This document shows, one piece after another, positions 1 through 4,527 of a stretch of 6,558 bases of DNA. The stretch is taken from NCBI GenBank assembly GCA_947097535.1, contig CAMURM010000090.1:1-6558 (forward strand), read 5' to 3'. Numbering within the stretch: position 1 is the first letter of the stretch; every line of letters begins with the position of its first letter. The position numbers and the translations under genes were made by a program. Source of the DNA: an uncultured Selenomonas sp. (lineage in GTDB: Bacteria; Bacillota; Negativicutes; Selenomonadales; Selenomonadaceae). Below the pieces are notes generated by a model, which was given only the letters and a program-made list of their open reading frames with translations, did no database searches and was not told the origin of the DNA.

Positions 1-63
1 CATGTGCCCGTGCCGCTCTACAAGAAGATCAGCGACTGGGGCAAGTCGAAGGGCATCAAATGA
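1..63 (+). CDS. C-terminal end of an unidentified upstream gene (partial)
   Basis: Frame 1 is open from the window edge to TGA at 61-63 and encodes 20 residues ending in a basic tail (LYKKISDWGKSKGIK). The gene begins outside the window, so its function cannot be read. The stop lies 16 bases before the glycerate kinase start and no promoter or terminator separates them, so the two are probably co-transcribed. A basic hydrophilic end like this could be the cytoplasmic tail of a permease or the end of a soluble enzyme; I do not recognise it. Being in frame and directly followed by a spaced gene start supports it as real coding sequence. Confidence 0.5.
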   Translation, partial: HVPVPLYKKISDWGKSKGIK

Positions 64-79
64 AATGGGACGGGAAATC

Positions 80-1228
80 ATGAAAATCATCGTGGCGATT
101 GATTCTTTCAAGGGAAGTCTTTCCTCTCTTACGGCGGGCGAGACGGCGGCGCAGGCGGCACGCGAGGTGTTCCCCGAAGCTGAGGTGGAGGTCTTTCCGC
201 TGGCGGATGGCGGCGAGGGCACGGTCGATGCGCTTGTCGAGGGACTTTCAGGCGAGGTCGTGCGCCTCGCTGTCACGGGTCCTTTGGAAAAGCCCGTCGA
301 GAGCCGCTTCGGCTTCCTGCCCGAGTTGCATACGGCGGTCATCGAAATGGCAGATGCGGCAGGATTGCCGCTCGTGCCCGAAGGCGAGCGCGATCCGCGC
401 CGCACGACGACGTACGGACTCGGCGAACTCATGCTCGCCGCCATCGATCGCGGCTGCCGTGACTTCATCATCGGCATTGGCGGCAGTGCGACGAACGACT
501 GCGGACTCGGCATGCTCACGGCGCTCGGCGCACGCTTTTTCGATGCGGCGGGAAAGGCTGTGGGAAGGACGGGCGGCGATGTTGCCGCCGTGCGGCGCAT
601 TGATCTTGCGGGGCTTCATCCTGCGCTCAAGGAGTGCCGCATCCACGTCGCCTGCGACGTGACGAATCCGCTCTATGGCCCCTTGGGCTGCTCGCATGTC
701 TACGGCCCACAGAAAGGAGCGACGCCTGAGATCGTCGAGGAAATGGATGCGGCGATCCGGGCTTTCGCCGGATTGGCGGAAAGGGAACTTGGCATCGAGG
801 GTGCACAGGTGCCCGGCGCGGGAGCGGCGGGTGGGCTCGGCTTTGCTTTTCACTCGTTTCTCAAGGCGGAGTTGAAGCCCGGTATCACGCTCGTGCTCGA
901 CGCTTTGGGCATAGAGAAGGCGCTCGCGGACGCAGACATCCTCCTGACGGGAGAGGGGCGCATGGATCGGCAGACGGCGATGGGAAAGGCGCCGGTCGGC
1001 GTCGCCAAGCTCGCCAAGATGAAGAGCCCGAAACTCAAGGCGATTGCGCTGTGCGGCTGCGCCCTGCCCGATGCCGAGGCGGTGAACGAAGAAGGCATTG
1101 ACGCCTACTTCCCGATTCTCCACCTGCCGATGACGGTCGCAGAAGCGATGGAGGAAGAAACGGCGTGCCGCAATCTCAGGCAGACCGTGCGGCAGGCGCT
1201 TCTGCTCTATCGGGCGGCGCAAGGATAG
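80..1228 (+). CDS. garK: Glycerate kinase, GarK/GlxK family (glycerate 2-kinase)
   Basis: A cytoplasmic kinase that uses ATP to phosphorylate D-glycerate, giving 2-phosphoglycerate in the family members from Escherichia coli; it feeds glyoxylate, glucarate or serine-derived carbon into lower glycolysis. The 382-residue product has family length and motifs: DSFKGSLSS (8-16), PLADGGEGTVDAL (40-52), GIGGSATNDCGLGM (132-145), DVTNPLYGPLG (193-203), GAGAAGGLGFAF (246-257) and DADILLTGEGRMDRQT (284-299). The frame is open upstream to position 2, but the typical family N-terminus MKIIVAIDSFKGS fixes the ATG at 80. Its ribosome site is weak (GGGA at 67-70). An ATG at 65 would add five residues and is less likely. 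It sits 16 bases after the preceding gene and is probably in one operon with it. The symbol is a family-level choice; glxK would be equally valid. Nothing looks broken. Confidence 0.95.
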   Translation: MKIIVAIDSFKGSLSSLTAGETAAQAAREVFPEAEVEVFPLADGGEGTVDALVEGLSGEVVRLAVTGPLEKPVESRFGFLPELHTAVIEMADAAGLPLVPEGERDPRRTTTYGLGELMLAAIDRGCRDFIIGIGGSATNDCGLGMLTALGARFFDAAGKAVGRTGGDVAAVRRIDLAGLHPALKECRIHVACDVTNPLYGPLGCSHVYGPQKGATPEIVEEMDAAIRAFAGLAERELGIEGAQVPGAGAAGGLGFAFHSFLKAELKPGITLVLDALGIEKALADADILLTGEGRMDRQTAMGKAPVGVAKLAKMKSPKLKAIALCGCALPDAEAVNEEGIDAYFPILHLPMTVAEAMEEETACRNLRQTVRQALLLYRAAQG

Positions 1229-1254
1229 CAAAGCCTGTCGGATATAAAAGAAAA

Positions 1255-1277
1255 GCCGCTGCGCAAGGCGCAGCGGC
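1255..1277 (-). terminator. Rho-independent terminator of tRNA-Val, shared by the convergent kinase gene
   Basis: A perfect 10-bp inverted repeat GCCGCTGCGC / GCGCAGCGGC (1255-1264 and 1268-1277) with an AAG loop. On the minus strand it is followed by TTTTCTTTTAT, a good U-tract, and it lies 8 bases beyond the tRNA-Val CCA end. On the plus strand it is followed only by GAAATTT, so termination of the kinase transcript would be weaker. The minus orientation is therefore the primary one. Confidence 0.85.
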
Positions 1278-1285
1278 GAAATTTC

Positions 1286-1362
1286 TGGTGCTCATGGAGG
1301 GACTCGAACCCCCGACTTCCACCATGTGAGGGTGACACTCTAACCAACTGAGTTACATGAGC
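1286..1362 (-). tRNA. tRNA-Val (anticodon CAC)
   Basis: Read on the minus strand this folds as a full cloverleaf. The acceptor stem is GCTCATG/CATGAGC, the D-arm ACTC..GAGT, the anticodon stem TCACC/GGTGG (one T-G pair) and the anticodon loop CTCACAT with U33 and anticodon CAC. The T-arm is GGGGG-TTCGAGT-CCCTC, then A73. CCA is encoded (1286-1288). CAC reads the valine codon GUG, which is common in the GC-rich genes here. Length is 77 with CCA. It has its own promoter upstream and terminator downstream, so it is a single-gene transcription unit. Confidence 0.96.
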
Positions 1363-1386
1363 AGTATTGGGTTGAACATAGAAAGT

Positions 1387-1415
1387 ATTATACACGATTT
1401 TTTCCCCGTTGGCTA
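1387..1415 (-). promoter_or_regulatory. Promoter of tRNA-Val
   Basis: On the minus strand there is a perfect -10 box TATAAT (1387-1392) and, after a 17-base spacer, TAGCCA (1410-1415), matching TTGACA at four of six positions. Transcription would start near 1380, giving a short leader of about 18 bases before the tRNA 5' end at 1362. The DnaA-box cluster begins 27 bases further upstream. Confidence 0.7.
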
Positions 1416-1441
1416 GCCCTAAAAAGCAAAAAAAATCGCTG

Positions 1442-1549
1442 TTATGCACATTTTTCGGTGGATAAAAACGGCACCTTTGTGGATAAGTCTCGGAATCCAG
1501 TGATTTATCCGGCACTTGTCCACAGGATTCGGGAAAAGTCTGTGGATAA
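1442..1549. promoter_or_regulatory. DnaA-box cluster between tRNA-Val and rpiB
   Basis: Three perfect matches to the DnaA box TTATNCACA lie here: TTATGCACA at 1442-1450 (plus), and TTATCCACA read on the minus strand at 1478-1486 and 1541-1549. Two one-mismatch boxes lie between them: 1457-1465 (minus, TTATCCACC) and 1516-1524 (plus, TTGTCCACA). The last two sites form a near-perfect 12-base inverted repeat (1514-1525 and 1540-1551). Just before the cluster is an A-rich run (about 1419-1436). DnaA binds such 9-mers at oriC, at titration sites and in promoters it regulates. No dnaA, dnaN, recF, rpmH or gidA is visible here, so a regulatory or titration site is as plausible as an origin. Confidence 0.7.
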
Positions 1550-1550
1550 G

Positions 1551-1559
1551 TGCTAAAAT
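1551..1559 (+). promoter_or_regulatory. Probable extended -10 promoter of rpiB
   Basis: TGCTAAAAT is an extended -10 (TG-N-TAAAAT). No good -35 sits 17 bases upstream (GGGAAA at 1531-1536), which is typical of extended -10 promoters. The start would be near 1566, leaving a leader of about 70 bases before the rpiB ATG at 1636. A perfect DnaA box (1541-1549) ends one base upstream of this element, so DnaA binding could block or modulate it. Confidence 0.5.
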
Positions 1560-1635
1560 AGTAGGTTTTGACTATGCGGGGGAAATGCGCGATGAATTTA
1601 TCAGCGTTTCCTTATATAGGGAGGTAATTCTCATA

Positions 1636-2091
1636 ATGAAAAAAACGATCGTCATAGGCTCGGATCATGCGGGCTACCCGATGAAGCAGTTCTTGTGCCG
1701 ACAGCTTACGGAAGCGGGCTACAGCGTCGAGGACATGGGTACGCATGATGAGGAATCGTGCAACACGCAGCCTTATGCGCAAAGTGTGGCGGAGGAGGTC
1801 GCGAAAGATGGCGACAAACTCGGCATCCTCGTCTGCGGTACGGGCGCGGCGATGTGCATCATGGCGAACAAGGTCAAGGGAGCGCGTGCCGTCATTGTGC
1901 ACGATCTCTTCACGGCGCGCATGACGCGCACGCACAACAATGCGAACGTCCTCTGCATGGGGCAGCGCGTCATAGCCGATCACATGGCGTGGGAAATCGC
2001 GAAGACATGGCTCTCTTATGAACCGCTCGGCGGCAAGTACGCTGAGCGCCGTGAAACCATAACGAAGTATGAGGAAGAGCACATGAAGTGA
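1636..2091 (+). CDS. rpiB: RpiB/LacA/LacB-family sugar-phosphate isomerase, probably ribose-5-phosphate isomerase B
   Basis: A cytoplasmic aldose-ketose isomerase; the best guess is ribose-5-phosphate to ribulose-5-phosphate in the non-oxidative pentose phosphate pathway. The 151-residue product has family length. Visible motifs are GSDHAG (Asp10, His11), the catalytic-type Cys67 in CGTG (67-70), ANKVKGARA (77-85), and R-x-HNNAN around His100. The frame stays open upstream to a TTG at 1516, but the ATG at 1636 gives the normal N-terminus MKKTIVIGSDHAG and is preceded by GGGAGG (1619-1624) at 11 bases. Two features are odd. The family DYP motif is replaced by NTQP (43-46), and the stretch after CGTG reads AAMCIMANK rather than the usual GxxIAANK. 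MTR-x-HNNA also resembles LacA. It therefore could be a divergent RpiB or an isomerase for another sugar phosphate. It stands alone, with tRNA genes on both sides. Confidence 0.88.
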   Translation: MKKTIVIGSDHAGYPMKQFLCRQLTEAGYSVEDMGTHDEESCNTQPYAQSVAEEVAKDGDKLGILVCGTGAAMCIMANKVKGARAVIVHDLFTARMTRTHNNANVLCMGQRVIADHMAWEIAKTWLSYEPLGGKYAERRETITKYEEEHMK

Positions 2092-2140
2092 GCGCGTAGC
2101 GGCACAGTCTGCGTGTTTGCAGAAAAAGTGAAAATAATGC

Positions 2141-2169
2141 TTGCGCACTATGCCGGAATCGTGTATAAT
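2141..2169 (+). promoter_or_regulatory. Promoter of the tRNA-Asn/tRNA-Glu unit
   Basis: A perfect -10 box TATAAT (2164-2169) is preceded at 17 bases by TTGCGC (2141-2146), which keeps the TTG of the -35 consensus. Transcription would start near 2176, about 25 bases before tRNA-Asn. No convincing terminator separates this from rpiB, so read-through from rpiB is possible. Confidence 0.7.
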
Positions 2170-2200
2170 ATCCCTTGCTGGTGCATGAGCATCGCATGAT

Positions 2201-2276
2201 TCCTCGATAGCTCAGTAGGTAGAGCGCCTGACTGTTAATCAGGTTGTCGCAGGTTCGATCCCTGCTCGAGGAGCCA
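2201..2276 (+). tRNA. tRNA-Asn (anticodon GTT)
   Basis: A complete cloverleaf. The acceptor stem is TCCTCGA/TCGAGGA, the D-arm GCTC..GAGC, the anticodon stem CCTGA/TCAGG around the loop CTGTTAA (U33, anticodon GTT) and the T-arm GCAGG-TTCGATC-CCTGC. G73 and an encoded CCA (2274-2276) follow. Length is 76. It is the first gene of a two-tRNA transcript, with only five bases before tRNA-Glu. Confidence 0.97.
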
Positions 2277-2281
2277 TTCTC

Positions 2282-2356
2282 GGCGCGTTGGTCAAGTGGT
2301 TAAGACACCGCCCTTTCACGGCGGCTTCACGGGTTCGAATCCCGTACGCGTCACCA
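2282..2356 (+). tRNA. tRNA-Glu (anticodon TTC)
   Basis: A complete cloverleaf. The acceptor stem is GGCGCGT/ACGCGTC (one G-T pair), the D-arm GTC..GAC, the anticodon stem CCGCC/GGCGG around the loop CTTTCAC (U33, anticodon TTC) and the T-arm ACGGG-TTCGAAT-CCCGT. A73 and an encoded CCA (2354-2356) follow. Length is 75. It is the last gene before a terminator 12 bases downstream. Confidence 0.97.
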
Positions 2357-2368
2357 TATCGTAAGAGC

Positions 2369-2396
2369 AGCACCGTCCGTTGGGGCGGTGCTTTTT
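2369..2396 (+). terminator. Rho-independent terminator of the tRNA-Asn/Glu unit
   Basis: The arms AGCACCGTCC (2369-2378) and GGGCGGTGCT (2383-2392) pair over 10 bp with one G-T pair around a GTTG loop. A five-T run follows (2392-2396). It closes the tRNA transcript and separates it from the zinc-ribbon gene. Confidence 0.92.
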
Positions 2397-2431
2397 GATA
2401 TGGATGATGAACGAATTTGTAAGTTGCACAC

Positions 2432-2440
2432 TGATAAAAT
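2432..2440 (+). promoter_or_regulatory. Possible extended -10 promoter for the zinc-ribbon gene
   Basis: TGATAAAAT fits an extended -10 (TG-N-TAAAAT) inside an AT-rich stretch between the tRNA terminator and the next gene. No good -35 lies upstream, although TTGTAA occurs at 2417-2422 at a short spacing. The call rests on this element and on the need for a promoter after a strong terminator. The remaining bases up to 2568 hold no gene I can support. Confidence 0.35.
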
Positions 2441-2568
2441 ATTGCTTTATTTTAATAACAATAACCGACCATTTGGGAAGGATTTTTTTCTCTTGCGCCG
2501 AATTATTCAGCAACGAAAAGATATTGGAAGTTCTTCAAGAACGATTCGCGAGGAGTGTGAGAGGCTGC

Positions 2569-3195
2569 ATGCTGGTCGGTGGTGTTGTTTGCTCTGCGGC
2601 GTTTTATTGCCGGCGCTGCGGCAGGATTCATGTGCACGATGTGCCGTATTTCCTCGGGGAGAGGCAGTTTTCTCTGCGCTGTGCGGCCTGCGGGCATGAG
2701 CAGGCGGTGTTGGTGCGTCAGGGGAAGAAGCATTGGGAGATTCATGTGCCCTGCGTCGCCTGCGGCAAGACGCATGTGCTCCGCGGCAGCCTCGCACAGC
2801 TTCGGCGCATGGAGCTGGAGAAGGTCTATTGCAGCAAGGATCGCTTCGAGCTCGGCTACATCGGGCAGCGCCGCCGCATTGAGGAGCTCCTGGCGTTCAA
2901 TCAGGCTGAGTTCGAGTCGCTCCATCCCGCTGACGGCACGAACTTCATCGGCAAGCAGCAGATCCTGCTTGAGGCGATCAACCGCGTGCATGAATTTGTC
3001 GCGGCGGGTGAGGTCGCGTGTCCGTGCGGCAGCCATGACTTCATCGCGCAGGTGGACGGCAATTCTGTCCTGCTGGTGTGCAGCCATTGCGGCAGCTATG
3101 CTGTGCTTCCCGCCGAGAGTGCGGACGATCTCGGTCGCTTGGCCTGCGGTTTCGACATCGGCTTTTTGGCGCCGGCGGCGCACAACAAGCGCTAG
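2569..3195 (+). CDS. Uncharacterised protein with multiple zinc-ribbon Cys motifs
   Basis: I do not recognise a named family. The 208-residue product from this ATG has Cys pairs typical of zinc ribbons: CRRCG (Cys14, Cys17) with CAACG (Cys38, Cys41), then CVACG (Cys62, Cys65) with Cys88, and later CPCG (Cys151, Cys153) with CSHCG (Cys171, Cys174). Between them, about residues 75-145, lies a charged, probably helical stretch without Cys. There is no clear signal peptide or membrane segment, so it is likely cytoplasmic, perhaps nucleic-acid or protein binding; that is inference. The start is uncertain. The frame is open back to 2380, ATG 2569 has AGGAG at 2551-2555 (13 bases, long) or GAGAGG at 2559-2564 (4 bases, short), and GTG 2557 or TTG 2524 are in frame. 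It is monocistronic, with tRNA genes before it and a strong terminator after it. Confidence 0.8.
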   Translation: MLVGGVVCSAAFYCRRCGRIHVHDVPYFLGERQFSLRCAACGHEQAVLVRQGKKHWEIHVPCVACGKTHVLRGSLAQLRRMELEKVYCSKDRFELGYIGQRRRIEELLAFNQAEFESLHPADGTNFIGKQQILLEAINRVHEFVAAGEVACPCGSHDFIAQVDGNSVLLVCSHCGSYAVLPAESADDLGRLACGFDIGFLAPAAHNKR

Positions 3196-3233
3196 GATGG
3201 ACTGGTCGGACGCAGAAGATGAGAAATGAAAGA

Positions 3234-3285
3234 AAGACTTGCGGTGCAATCTTCGCAGAAAATGGCCGCAAGTCTTGTTTTTTTT
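3234..3285 (+). terminator. Rho-independent terminator after the zinc-ribbon gene
   Basis: The 11-bp arms AAGACTTGCGG (3234-3244) and CCGCAAGTCTT (3266-3276) pair perfectly around a 21-base loop, followed after one G by eight Ts (3278-3285). It lies 38 bases after the TAG at 3193-3195. The long loop is a little unusual, but stem and T-run are strong. Confidence 0.9.
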
Positions 3286-3302
3286 CTTCTGCAAAAGGAT
3301 TT

Positions 3303-3331
3303 TTGCCTGCTTTCGTCGAAGACAGTAAAAT
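3303..3331 (+). promoter_or_regulatory. Promoter of the M48 protease-trpB operon
   Basis: TTGCCT (3303-3308) and TAAAAT (3326-3331) are separated by exactly 17 bases and match the consensus at four and five of six positions. Transcription would start near 3338, giving a leader of about 65 bases before the ATG at 3403. The element follows a strong terminator, so the operon needs its own promoter here. A perfect inverted repeat overlaps its -10 box. Confidence 0.65.
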
Positions 3332-3347
3332 AAACCATTGTTTATTT
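3328..3347. promoter_or_regulatory. Candidate operator: perfect inverted repeat over the -10 and start site
   Basis: AAATAAAC (3328-3335) and GTTTATTT (3340-3347) are perfect inverted 8-base arms with a CATT centre. The repeat covers the last four bases of the -10 box and the predicted start near 3338, a classical repressor position. It has no following T-run and only A/T-rich arms, so a terminator is unlikely. I cannot assign it to a known regulator; it is not a clear LexA, Fur, Rex or CIRCE site. Confidence 0.5.
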
Positions 3348-3402
3348 GTAAACTTTTTGGCATTCTGGTGGAGTGTTTTCGATGAAAGCAAGGAGGACGA
3401 TC

Positions 3403-4512
3403 ATGAAAAGGAAGTCTTGGAAGAAGCGTGTGGCAGCCGCCCTGATGGTGGGGACGTTCGCTGTCGGCAGCAGCTTTGCCCTGCAGCCTGCGCCCGTGGC
3501 GGATGCGGGCTGGGGTGATCTCATCGGTGCGGTCGTCGGCGGTTTCCAGGCAAAGGCTGAGGCGGAGCAGCAGATCAAGGAGCTCGATCAGACGGAGGAA
3601 GGGCGTCAGGCGCTTTTCGCCATGTACCAGGAGGAATACGGCGTGGAGGAGTATTCCCCGTGGGAAGGGCTTTGCGAGCGCGCGATCGACCGCTTGTCGG
3701 CGGGCATTGCCAAGAGTGACCCCGCTGTCTACCAAAAGCCGTTCATTTGGTTCATCAATCACGACGACTCCTTCAATGCGTTCTGCTCGCTCGGTCATGT
3801 GATGTCGATCAACCGCGGACTCTTCAACTATCTGCAGAATGAGGATGAGATCGCTGTCGTCCTCGGGCACGAGATGGGACACGGCATGAAGAACCATGTG
3901 GCGGATGCCTGGCGCAAGAAGATCGACGTGGCGATCGGCGCGCAGGTTCTTGCCAGCGTGACGGATGCCACGCAGCTCAGAAACATCGTGCTCAACACGG
4001 TCGTCACGCAGATCAACCAGGTGTCGATCGGCCGTGCGCACGAATGGGAGGCGGACGGGCTCGCGCTCCGCTACATCACGGATGCGGGCTACAATCCCGG
4101 CGCTACCGCCGCTGTTTGGCAGCGTTTCATGGAACAGATGGGCGACAACCGGCAGAATTTTGTCAGTGAGATGTTCGACCCGTCCGACCATCCGACGAAC
4201 AAGGAGCGCCGTGACAAGTACATGCAGAGTGTCAAGGAATACAGCGGCGGTCACGTTGAGGTCAAGGACGGTGCCGTTTACGTCAAGGGCAAGAAATTCA
4301 CAGAGCCGACCGAGATCGCGAACATGAGCGGCGCCGAGCGCGCTTACTTCGTGCAGGGAAATTTGGCAGCGGCGTATCACAACGGTCATGCGAATGAGCA
4401 GGCTTATGTCGACGGCAACGTCGTCATGCTCGGCGAGCAGCCCGTCATAAGCTGCCTTAGGGGCGACGAGTCGGCGGAGGTGCTCGCTGCAAGACTGAAT
4501 CAAATGAAGTGA
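3403..4512 (+). CDS. Exported M48-family zinc metalloprotease
   Basis: A secreted or periplasmic metallopeptidase of the M48 family (BepA/LoiP/Oma1-like catalytic domain), probably acting in envelope protein quality control. The 369-residue product starts with a signal peptide: the basic KRKSWKKR, a hydrophobic run at about 10-27, and likely cleavage after about Ala35 (VADA-GW). There is no lipobox Cys. The zinc site HEMGH is at 156-160, with the third ligand probably Glu214 in EWEAD (214-218), followed by DHP (262-264) typical of the family. Residues 270-369 hold no TPR repeats that I can see. The ATG at 3403 has a perfect AGGAGG (3391-3396) at six bases; GTG 3373 and ATG 3382 are in frame but have no comparable site and would add an unneeded extension. 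It is the first gene of an operon with trpB, 15 bases downstream. The substrate is unknown. Confidence 0.92.
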   Translation: MKRKSWKKRVAAALMVGTFAVGSSFALQPAPVADAGWGDLIGAVVGGFQAKAEAEQQIKELDQTEEGRQALFAMYQEEYGVEEYSPWEGLCERAIDRLSAGIAKSDPAVYQKPFIWFINHDDSFNAFCSLGHVMSINRGLFNYLQNEDEIAVVLGHEMGHGMKNHVADAWRKKIDVAIGAQVLASVTDATQLRNIVLNTVVTQINQVSIGRAHEWEADGLALRYITDAGYNPGATAAVWQRFMEQMGDNRQNFVSEMFDPSDHPTNKERRDKYMQSVKEYSGGHVEVKDGAVYVKGKKFTEPTEIANMSGAERAYFVQGNLAAAYHNGHANEQAYVDGNVVMLGEQPVISCLRGDESAEVLAARLNQMK

Positions 4513-4527
4513 AGAGAGGGAATGTAT

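Noticed and set aside
248..1231. A 327-codon minus-strand open frame
   Set aside because: It is the antisense shadow of the glycerate kinase gene, with an Arg/Ala-rich product lacking any recognisable motif or ribosome site.
1419..1549. A full chromosomal origin (oriC)
   Set aside because: The boxes and an A-rich tract are suggestive, but no long AT-rich unwinding region with DnaA-trio-like repeats is evident, and none of the usual origin neighbours (dnaA, dnaN, rpmH, gidA) is in the window. Kept as a DnaA-box cluster only.
1516..1635. N-terminal extension of rpiB from a TTG at 1516
   Set aside because: It would start upstream of the predicted promoter, adds 40 residues not found in the family, and overlaps the DnaA boxes. 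ATG 1636 with GGGAGG gives the normal N-terminus.
2092..2140. Terminator between rpiB and tRNA-Asn
   Set aside because: Only a five-bp TCTGC/GCAGA hairpin is present, followed by A's rather than T's on the plus strand, so it would not terminate the rpiB transcript.
2530..2542. Inverted repeat GTTCTT-C-AAGAAC upstream of the zinc-ribbon gene as an operator
   Set aside because: The arms are only six bases. It lies about 90 bases downstream of the candidate promoter and may be within coding sequence if the gene starts earlier, so chance is a fair explanation.
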